Origin: Desulfobulbaceae bacterium UBA2775
GTDB lineage: Bacteria; Desulfobacterota; Desulfobulbia; Desulfobulbales; Desulfocapsaceae
NCBI GenBank assembly: GCA_002352445.1
Contig: DEIL01000253.1
Location: forward strand, 1-13,625
DNA: 13,625 nucleotides
Direction of reading: 5' to 3'
The translations under genes and the position numbers were made by a program. Of the stretch, positions 1 through 6,909 are shown one piece after another. Position 1 is the stretch's first letter. Every line of letters starts with the position of its first letter. A model generated the notes under the pieces. It was not told the origin of the DNA. It did not search any database and saw only the letters and a list, made by a program, of their open reading frames with translations.

Positions 1-36
1 ATATGTGACCACATAATTTCAAAATACACTCCTTAG

Positions 37-79
37 TTTCTTGTTTTTTATTACAGAACTTTAGGAGTAAGGTACTAAA
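37..79 (+). repeat. Degenerate direct repeat, copy 1
   Basis: This 43-base element starts tttcttgttttt and ends ggagtaaggtactaaa. It aligns with 205-246 over its full length with one single-base gap and a handful of substitutions; both copies share the ggagtaagg core and the actaaa end. The spacing between copies is 168 bases. No function is known to me. It is intergenic and could belong to a dispersed repeat family. Confidence 0.6.
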
Positions 80-81
80 AA

Positions 82-102
82 GATAAGCGAAGACTTCGAG
101 AG
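82..102 (+). repeat. Short intergenic repeat shared with 11202-11222
   Basis: This 21-base stretch begins gataagcg and ends acttcgagag. It matches 11202-11222 at 19 of 21 positions in the same orientation, although the two sites lie 11 kb apart and beside unrelated genes. It sits three bases after direct-repeat copy 1. The inner cgaag-a-cttcg is self-complementary. A REP-like dispersed element is the simplest reading. Confidence 0.5.
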
Positions 103-179
103 AGATTTCTAAGGTACTAACCCGAATAAATCGGAATTTTAGAATGCTTGGATAAGTGCCATGGAAATCTATTCAACGA

Positions 180-185
180 TATAAT
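180..185 (+). promoter_or_regulatory. Candidate tig -10 hexamer
   Basis: A perfect TATAAT lies 78 bases before the tig start codon. No convincing TTGACA-like -35 sits 16-18 bases upstream; the best available bases are around 156-162. The promoter call rests on the -10 alone. Confidence 0.35.
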
Positions 186-204
186 TTTAAATGACCTTCC
201 TGGA

Positions 205-246
205 TTTCTTGTTTTTTTGACAGAAGTTCTGGAGTAAGGCACTAAA
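205..246 (+). repeat. Degenerate direct repeat, copy 2
   Basis: Second copy of the element at 37-79, 42 bases long, ending ggagtaaggcactaaa. It ends two bases before the tig ribosome binding site (aaagga at 249-254). If transcribed, it lies in the tig leader, so it may also be part of a regulatory leader rather than a passive repeat. Confidence 0.6.
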
Positions 247-263
247 CGAAAGGATGGTAATCG

Positions 264-1616
264 ATGGAAGTAAATGTTGAAGAAACCAGTGGACTGACCA
301 GGAAGATCACAGTTACGTTACCAGAGGAAGATGTTCAGCCCAAGTTGAATAAGGCATACGATAAGCTGAAGAGAGAATCCAAGATGAAGGGATTCCGTCG
401 CGGTAAAGTACCTCGCTCAATTATAGTTAAACAGTTTAAACCACAGGTAGAAGCAGAGACCAGCGAAAAACTGGTTCAGGATAATTATTTTCAGGCCATT
501 GAGAAAGAGGGGATAGAACCTGTTGTTCACCCTGAAGTCCAGAGTGTTAAATTCAATGATGATGGTTCTTTTACTTTCGTAGCCGATGTTGATATCAGGC
601 CCGAATTTGAGCTTGGACAATATAAGGGACTTGAGGTGGAAAAAGTCGATATTGTCGTTGCCGGGGAAGAAGTACAGGCTGAACTGGAAGAGATGCAGAA
701 GAGTATGGCTGCACTTCAATCAGTCGATGACAGGGAAGTTCAGGAAGGCGATGTCGTCATTGTTGATTTTCAGGGTTACCATAACGATAAACCGATGGCG
801 CAGGTCAAAAATGAAGATTACTCTGTTGATGTCGGCTCCGGGAACATGGGAAAAGAGTTTGAAGAAAAGCTTGTTGGTATGAAAAAAGATGCGGAGGCTA
901 ACCATGATGTTGAGTTTCCTGAAGCCCATCCAAATCCTGTCCTTAAAGGAAAAAAGATAGAATTTCGTATAACTGTAAAAGACATTAAAGAGCGTATTCT
1001 TGCAGATATTGATGACGAATTTGCAAAAGATGCAGGCGAGGAATTTAACTCTCTTGATGAATTGAAAGCTTCAATTCTAGCACGACGGAGTAAGGAAAAA
1101 GAAGAAAGTGCCCAGGGCACTATGACCGACAGAGTTATGCAGAAGCTCCTTGATAATCATGATTTTGAAGTACCTAAGCGTCTGGTTGCTTTTGAAATTG
1201 AGCAGATGATCAAGCAGACAGAACAGCAGTTTGAACAGAATGGTATGAGCCTTGAGGCTGCCGGACTCAGCAGAGAAACGCTTGCTGAACAGAACGAAGA
1301 AACGGCCGTAAAAAGGGTTCGGGGTGATTTTATTTTAAAGAAGATTGCGGAAGATGAAGAGATAAAAGTGGCTGATGAAGACATGGATCGTGGATTTAAG
1401 CGTATCGGTGATCAGTATAATATGGAAGTTGCCAAGGTGAAGGAATATTTTCAGAACCGGGACGATCTGCTGCCATTTATGAACGAATTGCTCAATGAAA
1501 AGATTCTTAACTTTTTGAGAGAAGAGAGCTCCTTTATTGATCCACCTGCTGGCGAGAAAGAAGAAGGTAAGGCCATAGAAGAAGTTAAGGCTGCAGAAGA
1601 AAGCAAAACTGAGTGA
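264..1616 (+). CDS. tig: Trigger factor, ribosome-bound chaperone and prolyl isomerase
   Basis: Trigger factor binds the ribosome exit tunnel in the cytoplasm and shields nascent chains; its middle domain is an FKBP-type peptidyl-prolyl isomerase. The N-terminal ribosome-docking signature GFRRGKVP is visible at residues 43-50. The FKBP-like middle domain falls at about 155-245 (GDVVIVDFQGY onward), followed by the long helical C-terminal chaperone domain. At 450 residues it is slightly longer than the E. coli protein (432); the last 20 or so residues are a Lys/Glu-rich acidic tail. The ATG at 264 is preceded by aaagga at 249-254; the earlier ATG at 254 stops within nine codons. It lies directly before clpP and clpX, the usual bacterial arrangement. 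The match is full length and no key feature is missing. Confidence 0.97.
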   Translation: MEVNVEETSGLTRKITVTLPEEDVQPKLNKAYDKLKRESKMKGFRRGKVPRSIIVKQFKPQVEAETSEKLVQDNYFQAIEKEGIEPVVHPEVQSVKFNDDGSFTFVADVDIRPEFELGQYKGLEVEKVDIVVAGEEVQAELEEMQKSMAALQSVDDREVQEGDVVIVDFQGYHNDKPMAQVKNEDYSVDVGSGNMGKEFEEKLVGMKKDAEANHDVEFPEAHPNPVLKGKKIEFRITVKDIKERILADIDDEFAKDAGEEFNSLDELKASILARRSKEKEESAQGTMTDRVMQKLLDNHDFEVPKRLVAFEIEQMIKQTEQQFEQNGMSLEAAGLSRETLAEQNEETAVKRVRGDFILKKIAEDEEIKVADEDMDRGFKRIGDQYNMEVAKVKEYFQNRDDLLPFMNELLNEKILNFLREESSFIDPPAGEKEEGKAIEEVKAAEESKTE

Positions 1617-1653
1617 TCGTCATTTGCTTCTGACCTGAAAGGACTTATAGTTT

Positions 1654-1686
1654 GCCTACCCGGTGAGGAGCCTCATCGGGTACGGC
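1654..1686 (+). terminator. GC-rich hairpin after tig
   Basis: The arms tacccggtgagg (1657-1668) and cctcatcgggta (1671-1682) pair almost completely, with one G-T wobble. Outer gcc/ggc pairs add three more across a bulge. No T-run follows, so it may protect the tig 3' end, or work with the next hairpin, rather than terminate alone. Confidence 0.5.
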
Positions 1687-1703
1687 AGGGCAGATTGTAG
1701 AGA

Positions 1704-1749
1704 AAAACGACTGCATATGGCTCATTGCCTGTTGCAGTCGAGTCGTTTT
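1704..1749 (+). terminator. Hairpin with short T-run between tig and clpP
   Basis: Two pairings are possible: aaaacgact (1704-1712) with agtcgtttt (1741-1749), or cgactgca (1708-1715) with tgcagtcg (1733-1740). The outer stem ends in TTTT, which resembles a weak intrinsic terminator for tig transcripts. The alternative folds could also make it a partial attenuator controlling read-through into clpP. Confidence 0.45.
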
Positions 1750-1777
1750 AACAGCATATAAATATTTTTGTTTTTTC

Positions 1778-1793
1778 TACCCCTCGAGGGGTA
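1778..1793. promoter_or_regulatory. Perfect 16-bp palindrome in the clpP leader
   Basis: The sequence tacccctcgaggggta reads the same on both strands. It lies about 40 bases before the clpP start and just after a T-rich stretch. As DNA it could be an operator for a dimeric regulator; as RNA it is a 6-bp stem with a TCGA loop. A second small hairpin (gtcc/ggac, 1802-1818) follows immediately before the ribosome binding site. Confidence 0.4.
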
Positions 1794-1834
1794 TAGATAG
1801 AGTCCTGTTTTACGGGACCAGGAGAGTGAGACTT

Positions 1835-2437
1835 ATGAATCTTGTACCAATGGTTGTTGAGCAAAGTCCTCGAGGAGAGCGTGCATATGACATTTATTCC
1901 CGTCTTTTAAAGGAGAGGATTATTTTTCTTGGCAGTGGAGTAAATGATGATGTCTCCAATGTGATTGTTGCACAGCTTCTTTTTCTTGAAGCTGAAGACC
2001 CTGAAAAGGATGTTACTTTTTATATCAATTCTCCAGGTGGGTCTGTCTCAGCAGGCTTAGCCATTTACGATACCATGCAGTATATCAAATGTGATATTGC
2101 CACACTTTGTATGGGACAGGCTGCGTCCATGGGTGCGCTTCTACTCGCGGCAGGTACTCATGGGAAAAGATATTCCCTTCCTAACGCCAGGATAATGATT
2201 CACCAGCCAATGGGAGGATTTCAGGGACAGGCGACAGATATTGATATTCATGCGAAAGAGATACTGCGCATGAGGGAAGATCTTAATCGGATTCTAGCCC
2301 ACCATACCAAACACACTATTAAGAAAATCAGTGTTGACACCGAACGTGATAATTTCATGAGCCCATTGGAAGGGAAGAAATATGGTATTATAGATAAGGT
2401 GCTGACTAACAGGGAAGAGTTAGGTGAGGAAGATTAG
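1835..2437 (+). CDS. clpP: ATP-dependent Clp protease proteolytic subunit
   Basis: ClpP forms the tetradecameric serine-protease barrel that degrades proteins unfolded by ClpX or ClpA in the cytoplasm. With the chosen start the protein has 200 residues and the full catalytic triad: Ser98 in GQAASMG, His123 in MIHQPMGG and Asp172 in ERDNFMS. An open frame extends to a GTG at 1826, but that codon directly abuts the Shine-Dalgarno sequence aggaga (1820-1825). The ATG at 1835 has correct spacing of nine bases and gives the usual MNLVPxVxEQ start, so 1835 is preferred. There is no long propeptide. It is followed after one base by clpX, so the two are surely co-translated as one operon. Confidence 0.97.
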   Translation: MNLVPMVVEQSPRGERAYDIYSRLLKERIIFLGSGVNDDVSNVIVAQLLFLEAEDPEKDVTFYINSPGGSVSAGLAIYDTMQYIKCDIATLCMGQAASMGALLLAAGTHGKRYSLPNARIMIHQPMGGFQGQATDIDIHAKEILRMREDLNRILAHHTKHTIKKISVDTERDNFMSPLEGKKYGIIDKVLTNREELGEED

Positions 2438-2438
2438 T

Positions 2439-3710
2439 ATGGATGATATAGATAATAAAGGGGCGGATTGCAACTGTTCCTTCTGTGGGAAAAATCAGGA
2501 AGAAGTTGAAAAGCTTATTGCAGGCCCTGATGTTTTTATATGTGACGAATGCATTGAACTTTGCAATGAGATCGTTATTGATCAGGAAGGAACCGGGGAT
2601 GAAATATCAGAAACTGATGGCCTGATCTCTCTGAAACCGATGGAAATTAATGCACATCTTGCAGATTATGTCATAGGTCAGCCATACGCTAAAAAGGTTC
2701 TCTCGGTCGCAGTTCACAATCACTACAAACGGATCGATGCTCCTCACGATGAGGATGATTCCGTTGAACTGCAAAAATCAAATATTGTTTTGATTGGACC
2801 AACAGGCTGTGGGAAAACTCTTATTGCCCAGACACTGGCTAAGGTGTTGAATGTCCCATTTTGCATGGCTGACGCTACAACTTTAACAGAAGCCGGTTAT
2901 GTAGGTGACGATGTTGAAAATATCCTGGTTCACCTTCTGCAGGCAGCTGACTATGATGTGGATAAGGCTCAGCGGGGCATCATTTATATTGATGAAATTG
3001 ATAAGATAGCCAGGAAATCAGATAGTCCTTCACTCACTCGGGATGTTTCCGGAGAAGGTGTGCAGCAGGCTCTGCTTAAAATTATTGAGGGAACTGTTGC
3101 TTCGGTACCGCCTAAGGGCGGCAGAAAGCATCCACAGCAGGAACTTGTCCAGATAGATACTACTAACATTCTTTTTATATGCGGTGGTGCGTTTGTAGGA
3201 CTTGATGCGGTGGTAAAGCGTAGACAGGGGAAAAAATCGATTGGGTTTGGTGCAAAGGTAATGGACGATGGAAAAAAGAAACTGGGAGAACTTCTGGCTT
3301 CTGTCCAAGCGGAAGATCTGCTGAAGTTTGGCCTTATTCCCGAACTGGTTGGCCGGCTGCCGGTTATTGCCACGATGGATGAGCTGGACGAAAGTGATCT
3401 GATTCGTATCCTGAAAGAACCTAAAAATGCCCTTGTAAAACAGTACCAGAAACTCTTTGAGTTTGATGGAATAAACCTCCGGTTCACCGAAGGTTCGCTG
3501 GTCGCAATTGCACACCAGGCAATGAAGAGGAAATCCGGAGCCCGTGGTCTTAGATCTGTTATGGAAGAGGCTATGCTTGATGTAATGTATGATCTGCCGT
3601 CTAAAAAAGATGTGCAGGAATGTGTCATAAATAAACAGGTTATAACTAATGGAGAATACCCGGTAGTTCTCTATCAGAATGGTGCCGGGACTCAGTTGAA
3701 AACCGCCTGA
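2439..3710 (+). CDS. clpX: ATP-dependent Clp protease ATP-binding subunit ClpX
   Basis: ClpX is the AAA+ unfoldase that recognises tagged substrates and feeds them to ClpP. The 423-residue protein shows a C4 zinc-binding domain (Cys13, 16, 35, 38), Walker A GPTGCGKT (120-127), Walker B IYIDE (182-186), the GYVG pore loop (153-156), the RKH loop (229-231) and the IGF loop that docks ClpP (268-270). An arginine finger (GRLP, Arg306) and the sensor-2 GAR (367-369) are also present. The frame opens at a GTG at 2424 inside clpP, but the ATG at 2439 has aggaag (2427-2432) at good spacing and begins MDDIDNK, so it is chosen. Walker A carries Cys where E. coli has Ser; this is a minor variation. All working parts are intact. 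Confidence 0.97.
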   Translation: MDDIDNKGADCNCSFCGKNQEEVEKLIAGPDVFICDECIELCNEIVIDQEGTGDEISETDGLISLKPMEINAHLADYVIGQPYAKKVLSVAVHNHYKRIDAPHDEDDSVELQKSNIVLIGPTGCGKTLIAQTLAKVLNVPFCMADATTLTEAGYVGDDVENILVHLLQAADYDVDKAQRGIIYIDEIDKIARKSDSPSLTRDVSGEGVQQALLKIIEGTVASVPPKGGRKHPQQELVQIDTTNILFICGGAFVGLDAVVKRRQGKKSIGFGAKVMDDGKKKLGELLASVQAEDLLKFGLIPELVGRLPVIATMDELDESDLIRILKEPKNALVKQYQKLFEFDGINLRFTEGSLVAIAHQAMKRKSGARGLRSVMEEAMLDVMYDLPSKKDVQECVINKQVITNGEYPVVLYQNGAGTQLKTA

Positions 3711-3729
3711 ATAAAGAAATTTTTGATGT

Positions 3730-3767
3730 AGATAGGCTGTAGGCACTTATCAGCGAGGAGCCTGTCT
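3730..3767 (+). terminator. Stem-loop just after clpX
   Basis: The arms agataggct (3730-3738) and agcctgtct (3759-3767) form a nine-pair stem, including one wobble, with a 20-base loop. It starts 20 bases after the clpX stop. A short TTTT (3777-3780) comes 10 bases later, so intrinsic termination is possible but not typical. The loop contains ggcacttatc, the reverse complement of gataagtgcc at 151-160, which may be a chance 10-base match. Confidence 0.35.
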
Positions 3768-3798
3768 GAGAATGGATTTTGCCCAAACTCTTCGTTAT

Positions 3799-3855
3799 TT
3801 CCAAAAAAATAATGCTCGCAATATCATGTATATGGTTGTGCGTATTTTTTTGGAA
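3799..3855 (+). repeat. 13-bp perfect inverted repeat between clpX and lon
   Basis: The arms ttccaaaaaaata (3799-3811) and tatttttttggaa (3843-3855) are exact reverse complements separated by 31 bases. A nested cgca/tgcg pairing (3817-3820 with 3839-3842) would continue the stem across an asymmetric bulge. The U-rich second arm resembles an intrinsic terminator with a weak stem. It could separate clpPX from lon expression or act as a protein-binding site; the sequence alone does not decide. Confidence 0.55.
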
Positions 3856-3990
3856 AACCTCGATTTTGAACAAAATACTTATTCTCGGACAACCTTCTAG
3901 AGCTGATGGCAGAACAAAATTTCTTGAAGGTGCTTTCCCAAGGATTTTAAAAGTTCCGATTTATTCGGATGATATATTTAAGGAGATTTC

Positions 3991-6327
3991 GTGACGAAAC
4001 TTTACCCATTGATGCCATTAAGGGACATTGTCATTTTTCCTCATATGGTTGCACCACTTGTAGTCGGGAGGAAACAGTCTATCCAGGCTCTTGAGGATGC
4101 AATGGATAAAAAGACGGATATCCTCCTGGTAACACAGAAAAAATCTACTGTAGATGAACCCAACCCTGATGATCTTCATGGTGTAGGTACTCTGGCCACA
4201 GTCATGCAATTGCTGCGCCTTCCTGACGGAACGATCAAAGCTCTGGTTGAGGGGAAGGCGAGGGCAAAAATTATCTCTTATGTTCCGAACGACAAGTTTT
4301 TGCAGGCAGAAGTTGAAGAAGATATCGGTGGTTTTGAAGGAATTGAAGAGCTGACCGTGTACGAACGTGAGTTGAGGAAATTTTTCGAAAAATTTGCAGC
4401 AACCGACCGGAAAATTGCGAAAGAGGTGATCAACTCGGTAAAAGCTATTGAAAATCCCTTTAAATTGCTCAACATCATCTGTTCGCATCTGCCGTTGAAA
4501 AGTGATGAGAAACAGTCGATCCTTGAGATCGAACCGCTCAATTTACGTATGGAAAAAGTTCTTAACATTCTCCATCGGGAAATTGAACTTGCAGAGCTTG
4601 AGAAAGAGATCAACGCTAAGGTAAAAATGCGTATGGGGAAAACCCAGCGGGACTATTATCTTGGTGAGAAGGTGCGGGAAATCCAGGGCCAGATAGGGCA
4701 GAATGAGGATGGTCTTGACGAAATGGGTGAACTGGAGGAAACAATCAATTCCAAAAAAATGCCGGTTCTTGCTAAGGATAAGGCATTAAAAGAGCTGAAG
4801 AAGCTCAAAAGCATGCCACCCATGTCTGCTGAGACAACGGTTGTTCGAAATTATATAGACTGTATTGTCAGCCTGCCCTGGCACAAAAAATCCAGATCAA
4901 AAATTGATATAAATAAGGCTGAAAAGATCCTCGATGAGGATCATTACGGGCTGGCCAAACCAAAAGAACGTATTCTGGAGTATCTGGCAGTCCAGGCTCA
5001 GGTAAAGAGAATAAAAGGACCTATACTTTGCCTTGTCGGGCCTCCAGGGGTTGGTAAAACTTCTGTCTGTAAATCCATTGCCCGCGCAATCGGAAGAAAG
5101 TTCGCCAGGCTTTCCTTAGGGGGAGTGCGGGATGAGGCTGAGATAAGGGGACACAGACGTACCTACATTGGTGCAATGCCCGGAAAAATAATTCAGTCAA
5201 TGCAGAAGGTCAATGTTGCCAACCCTGTGTTTTGTCTTGATGAAGTAGATAAGATGTCAATGGATTTCCGTGGAGACCCTTCTTCGGCTCTGCTTGAAGT
5301 ACTTGATCCTGAACAGAATGTTGCTTTTAATGATCACTATCTGGATATAGATTATGACCTGTCAGAGGTGTTTTTTATCACCACCGCAAATAATCTTCAC
5401 GGTATCCCAGTGCCGCTACAAGACAGGATGGAGATCATCGAGCTCAGTGGCTACACCGAAGAGGATAAGCAGAAAATTGCGGAAGGATTTCTTATCCCCA
5501 AGCAGCTTGAGGAAAATGGTTTTAAAGAGGATGATATTCAGCTCACCAGCGGCGCAATCCTTGAGATTATACGTCGCTATACCAAAGAAGCAGGTGTCCG
5601 AAGTCTAGAACGGATAATTGCGTCCCTTTGCAGGAAAATCGCCCGGGACAAATTGAAAAAGAAGCTGAAAAGCAAAAAGTATAGGATCAGTGTCCAGTCG
5701 ATACAGAAATATCTGGGCACACCGAAGTTCAGATATGGGTTAGCGGAAGAAAATGATGAGATAGGTCTTACCACCGGCCTTGCATGGACCCAGGTAGGGG
5801 GAGAGTTATTGCAGATTGAAGCAACACTTATGACCGGCTCCGGAAAATTGATTATTACCGGAAAACTTGGTGATGTGATGCAGGAATCAGCTCAGGCGGC
5901 ACTCAGCTATGTGCGGTCAAGGGCAGCTTTATTAGGACTTGATGAAGATTTTTATCAGAAGCTTGATATCCATATTCATGTCCCTGAAGGAGCGATTCCA
6001 AAAGATGGTCCGTCTGCAGGTATTACTATCGCGACAACACTGGTTTCAGCACTTATTAAGACTCCTGTAAAACACAATCTTGCAATGACCGGAGAAATAA
6101 CCTTGCGGGGGAGGGTGCTTCCCATAGGTGGACTTACAGAGAAACTGCTTGCCGCCAAAAGAGGGAATATTACCCATGTGCTGATCCCCAAAGATAATGA
6201 ACGGAATCTTAACGATGTTCCCGTCAAAATAAGGAAATCACTGGTAATTGAGGTGGTAAACCATATGGACGAAGTCCTTGAACATGCCCTTGTGTCAACG
6301 GAGGGAAAATCGCTATTTAAAAACTGA
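3991..6327 (+). CDS. lon: ATP-dependent protease Lon (LonA type)
   Basis: Lon is a soluble AAA+ serine protease that degrades misfolded and short-lived regulatory proteins. The 778 residues comprise the LonN substrate domain (YPLMPLRDIVIFPHMV near the start), a helical linker, the ATPase with Walker A GPPGVGKT (350-357) and Walker B CLDEVD (415-420), and the protease domain. The catalytic dyad is Ser675 in KDGPSAG and Lys718 in LTEKLLAA; their separation of 43 residues equals that of E. coli Lon. The start is a GTG at 3991, supported by aaggag (3980-3985) five bases ahead. It lies 280 bases from clpX, with hairpins in the gap, so it probably has its own transcription signals. No heat-shock CIRCE element was seen. 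The protein is complete. Confidence 0.97.
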   Translation: MTKLYPLMPLRDIVIFPHMVAPLVVGRKQSIQALEDAMDKKTDILLVTQKKSTVDEPNPDDLHGVGTLATVMQLLRLPDGTIKALVEGKARAKIISYVPNDKFLQAEVEEDIGGFEGIEELTVYERELRKFFEKFAATDRKIAKEVINSVKAIENPFKLLNIICSHLPLKSDEKQSILEIEPLNLRMEKVLNILHREIELAELEKEINAKVKMRMGKTQRDYYLGEKVREIQGQIGQNEDGLDEMGELEETINSKKMPVLAKDKALKELKKLKSMPPMSAETTVVRNYIDCIVSLPWHKKSRSKIDINKAEKILDEDHYGLAKPKERILEYLAVQAQVKRIKGPILCLVGPPGVGKTSVCKSIARAIGRKFARLSLGGVRDEAEIRGHRRTYIGAMPGKIIQSMQKVNVANPVFCLDEVDKMSMDFRGDPSSALLEVLDPEQNVAFNDHYLDIDYDLSEVFFITTANNLHGIPVPLQDRMEIIELSGYTEEDKQKIAEGFLIPKQLEENGFKEDDIQLTSGAILEIIRRYTKEAGVRSLERIIASLCRKIARDKLKKKLKSKKYRISVQSIQKYLGTPKFRYGLAEENDEIGLTTGLAWTQVGGELLQIEATLMTGSGKLIITGKLGDVMQESAQAALSYVRSRAALLGLDEDFYQKLDIHIHVPEGAIPKDGPSAGITIATTLVSALIKTPVKHNLAMTGEITLRGRVLPIGGLTEKLLAAKRGNITHVLIPKDNERNLNDVPVKIRKSLVIEVVNHMDEVLEHALVSTEGKSLFKN

Positions 6328-6333
6328 TTTTGC

Positions 6334-6362
6334 TTGACGTAGAAGAGGGAAGTTGGTAAACA
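6334..6362 (+). promoter_or_regulatory. Candidate tRNA operon promoter
   Basis: TTGACG (6334-6339) is a near-consensus -35, followed after 17 bases by a poor -10, TAAACA (6357-6362). It begins seven bases after the lon stop and lies 24 bases before the tRNA-Val gene, which fits a tRNA promoter. The weak -10 limits confidence. Confidence 0.4.
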
Positions 6363-6385
6363 ATCTCTCACGTTTCGAAATCGAT

Positions 6386-6461
6386 GGGCGGCTAGCTCAG
6401 TTGGGAGAGCATCGGCCTTACAAGCCGAGGGTCACAGGTTCAAGCCCTGTGCCGCCCACCA
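6386..6461 (+). tRNA. tRNA-Val (anticodon TAC)
   Basis: The acceptor arms gggcggc (6386-6392) and gccgccc (6451-6457) pair perfectly. The anticodon stem tcggc/gccga encloses TAC at 6419-6421, and the T-arm carries ggttcaagcc. The discriminator A is followed by an encoded CCA (6459-6461). All cloverleaf elements are intact at 76 bases. Confidence 0.97.
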
Positions 6462-6478
6462 CAGAAGTAAAGCTTGTT

Positions 6479-6555
6479 GGAGCGGTAGTTCAGTTGGTTA
6501 GAATGCCGGCCTGTCACGCCGGAGGTCGCGGGTTCGAGTCCCGTCCGCTCCGCCA
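6479..6555 (+). tRNA. tRNA-Asp (anticodon GTC)
   Basis: The acceptor arms ggagcgg (6479-6485) and ccgctcc (6545-6551) pair perfectly. The anticodon GTC is at 6513-6515 within the ccggc/gccgg stem, and the T-loop has ggttcgagtcc. The discriminator G is followed by an encoded CCA (6553-6555). It lies 17 bases after tRNA-Val, so the two are surely cotranscribed. Confidence 0.97.
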
Positions 6556-6559
6556 GTTT

Positions 6560-6607
6560 ACAAACAAAAAGGGGTACAGCATCGTCGCTGTATCCCCTTT
6601 TGTTTGT
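6560..6607. terminator. Bidirectional terminator between the tRNAs and the flagellar block
   Basis: Two 21-base arms (6560-6580 and 6587-6607) pair almost fully around the loop atcgtc, each with one bulged base. The stem core is aggggtacagc/gctgtatcccct. The outer arm is A-rich on the left and T-rich on the right, so a U-tract follows the GC stem on either strand. It sits where tRNA transcription (+) and flagellar transcription (-) converge. Confidence 0.85.
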
Positions 6608-6621
6608 AGATCATGCCCCTG

Positions 6622-6906
6622 TTATCCTATCTTTTCTTTAAATTTCTCGTTGATCTGATAAACAAAAGCCAGTATTTCAGCTACAGTCTGATAAAGCTCT
6701 ACAGGTATTTCATCACCGACAGGGACCTTCGAGAGTAGTTCGACAAGGTTTGGATCTTCCTGGATATGAATACCGGCTTCACGGGCTGTTTCGATGATTT
6801 TCTCTGCAATAGTCCCTTGACCTCCGGCAACAACCTTTGGTGTTCGTGATTCCTTTTCATCGTAAACAAGAGCTACTGCCTTGGTGATCTGATTTCGTTT
6901 TTCCAT
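6622..6906 (-). CDS. Free-standing FlhB C-terminal-domain protein (YlqH/FhlB-like)
   Basis: The 94 residues match the cytoplasmic C-terminal domain of the flagellar export-gate protein FlhB (EscU/YscU family). Recognisable parts are the TPKVVAGG strand region (22-29), an AEKI helix, GDEIP at 64-68 and LYQTVAEILAFVY (71-83). No transmembrane part is present. The NPTH self-cleavage motif is absent: the corresponding position reads NQIT before KAVALVYD. FlhB's C-domain is the partner of FliK in switching export from hook to filament subunits. Small homologues of this kind (YlqH in Bacillus) are known, and their role is less clear than that of FlhB. The ATG at 6906 begins three bases after the stop of the FliK-like gene, with no clear Shine-Dalgarno sequence, suggesting translational coupling. 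A remnant of a degraded flhB is less likely given its complete domain. Confidence 0.85.
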   Translation of the reverse strand: MEKRNQITKAVALVYDEKESRTPKVVAGGQGTIAEKIIETAREAGIHIQEDPNLVELLSKVPVGDEIPVELYQTVAEILAFVYQINEKFKEKIG

Positions 6907-6909
6907 ATT

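Larger units (their letters stand above)
1..263 (+). other. Non-coding region upstream of tig with degenerate repeats
   Basis: No coding region was recognised here. The stretch holds two diverged copies of a roughly 43-base element (37-79 and 205-246), a shorter element at 82-102 that recurs at 11202-11222, and a TATAAT hexamer at 180-185. The second 43-base copy runs up to the tig ribosome binding site. The small inverted repeat ccga/tcgg at 122-134 is weak. The region probably serves as the tig promoter and leader; that is inference. Confidence 0.6.

Noticed and set aside
1826..1834. GTG start for clpP three codons upstream
   Set aside because: The Shine-Dalgarno aggaga directly abuts it, leaving no spacing; ATG 1835 is well placed.
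2424..2438. GTG start for clpX inside clpP
   Set aside because: It overlaps the ribosome binding site that serves ATG 2439; the extra five residues have no support.
2984..3746. Two long antisense frames (214 and 238 codons) opposite clpX
   Set aside because: They are Ser/Arg- or Phe/Tyr-rich mirror images of a well-supported clpX reading frame, with no leader signals.
3779..3994. Open frame of 71 codons between clpX and lon
   Set aside because: It starts at TTG without a ribosome binding site, spans the inverted repeat, and runs into the lon start. Its composition looks like translated AT-rich spacer.
6386..6555. tRNA genes as an integration site of a mobile element
   Set aside because: No repeat of a tRNA 3' end and no integrase were seen in the window; the flanking genes are core genes.
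6353..6658. Open frame of 101 codons over the two tRNA genes
   Set aside because: It covers both complete tRNAs and the terminator; the peptide is a translation of RNA genes.
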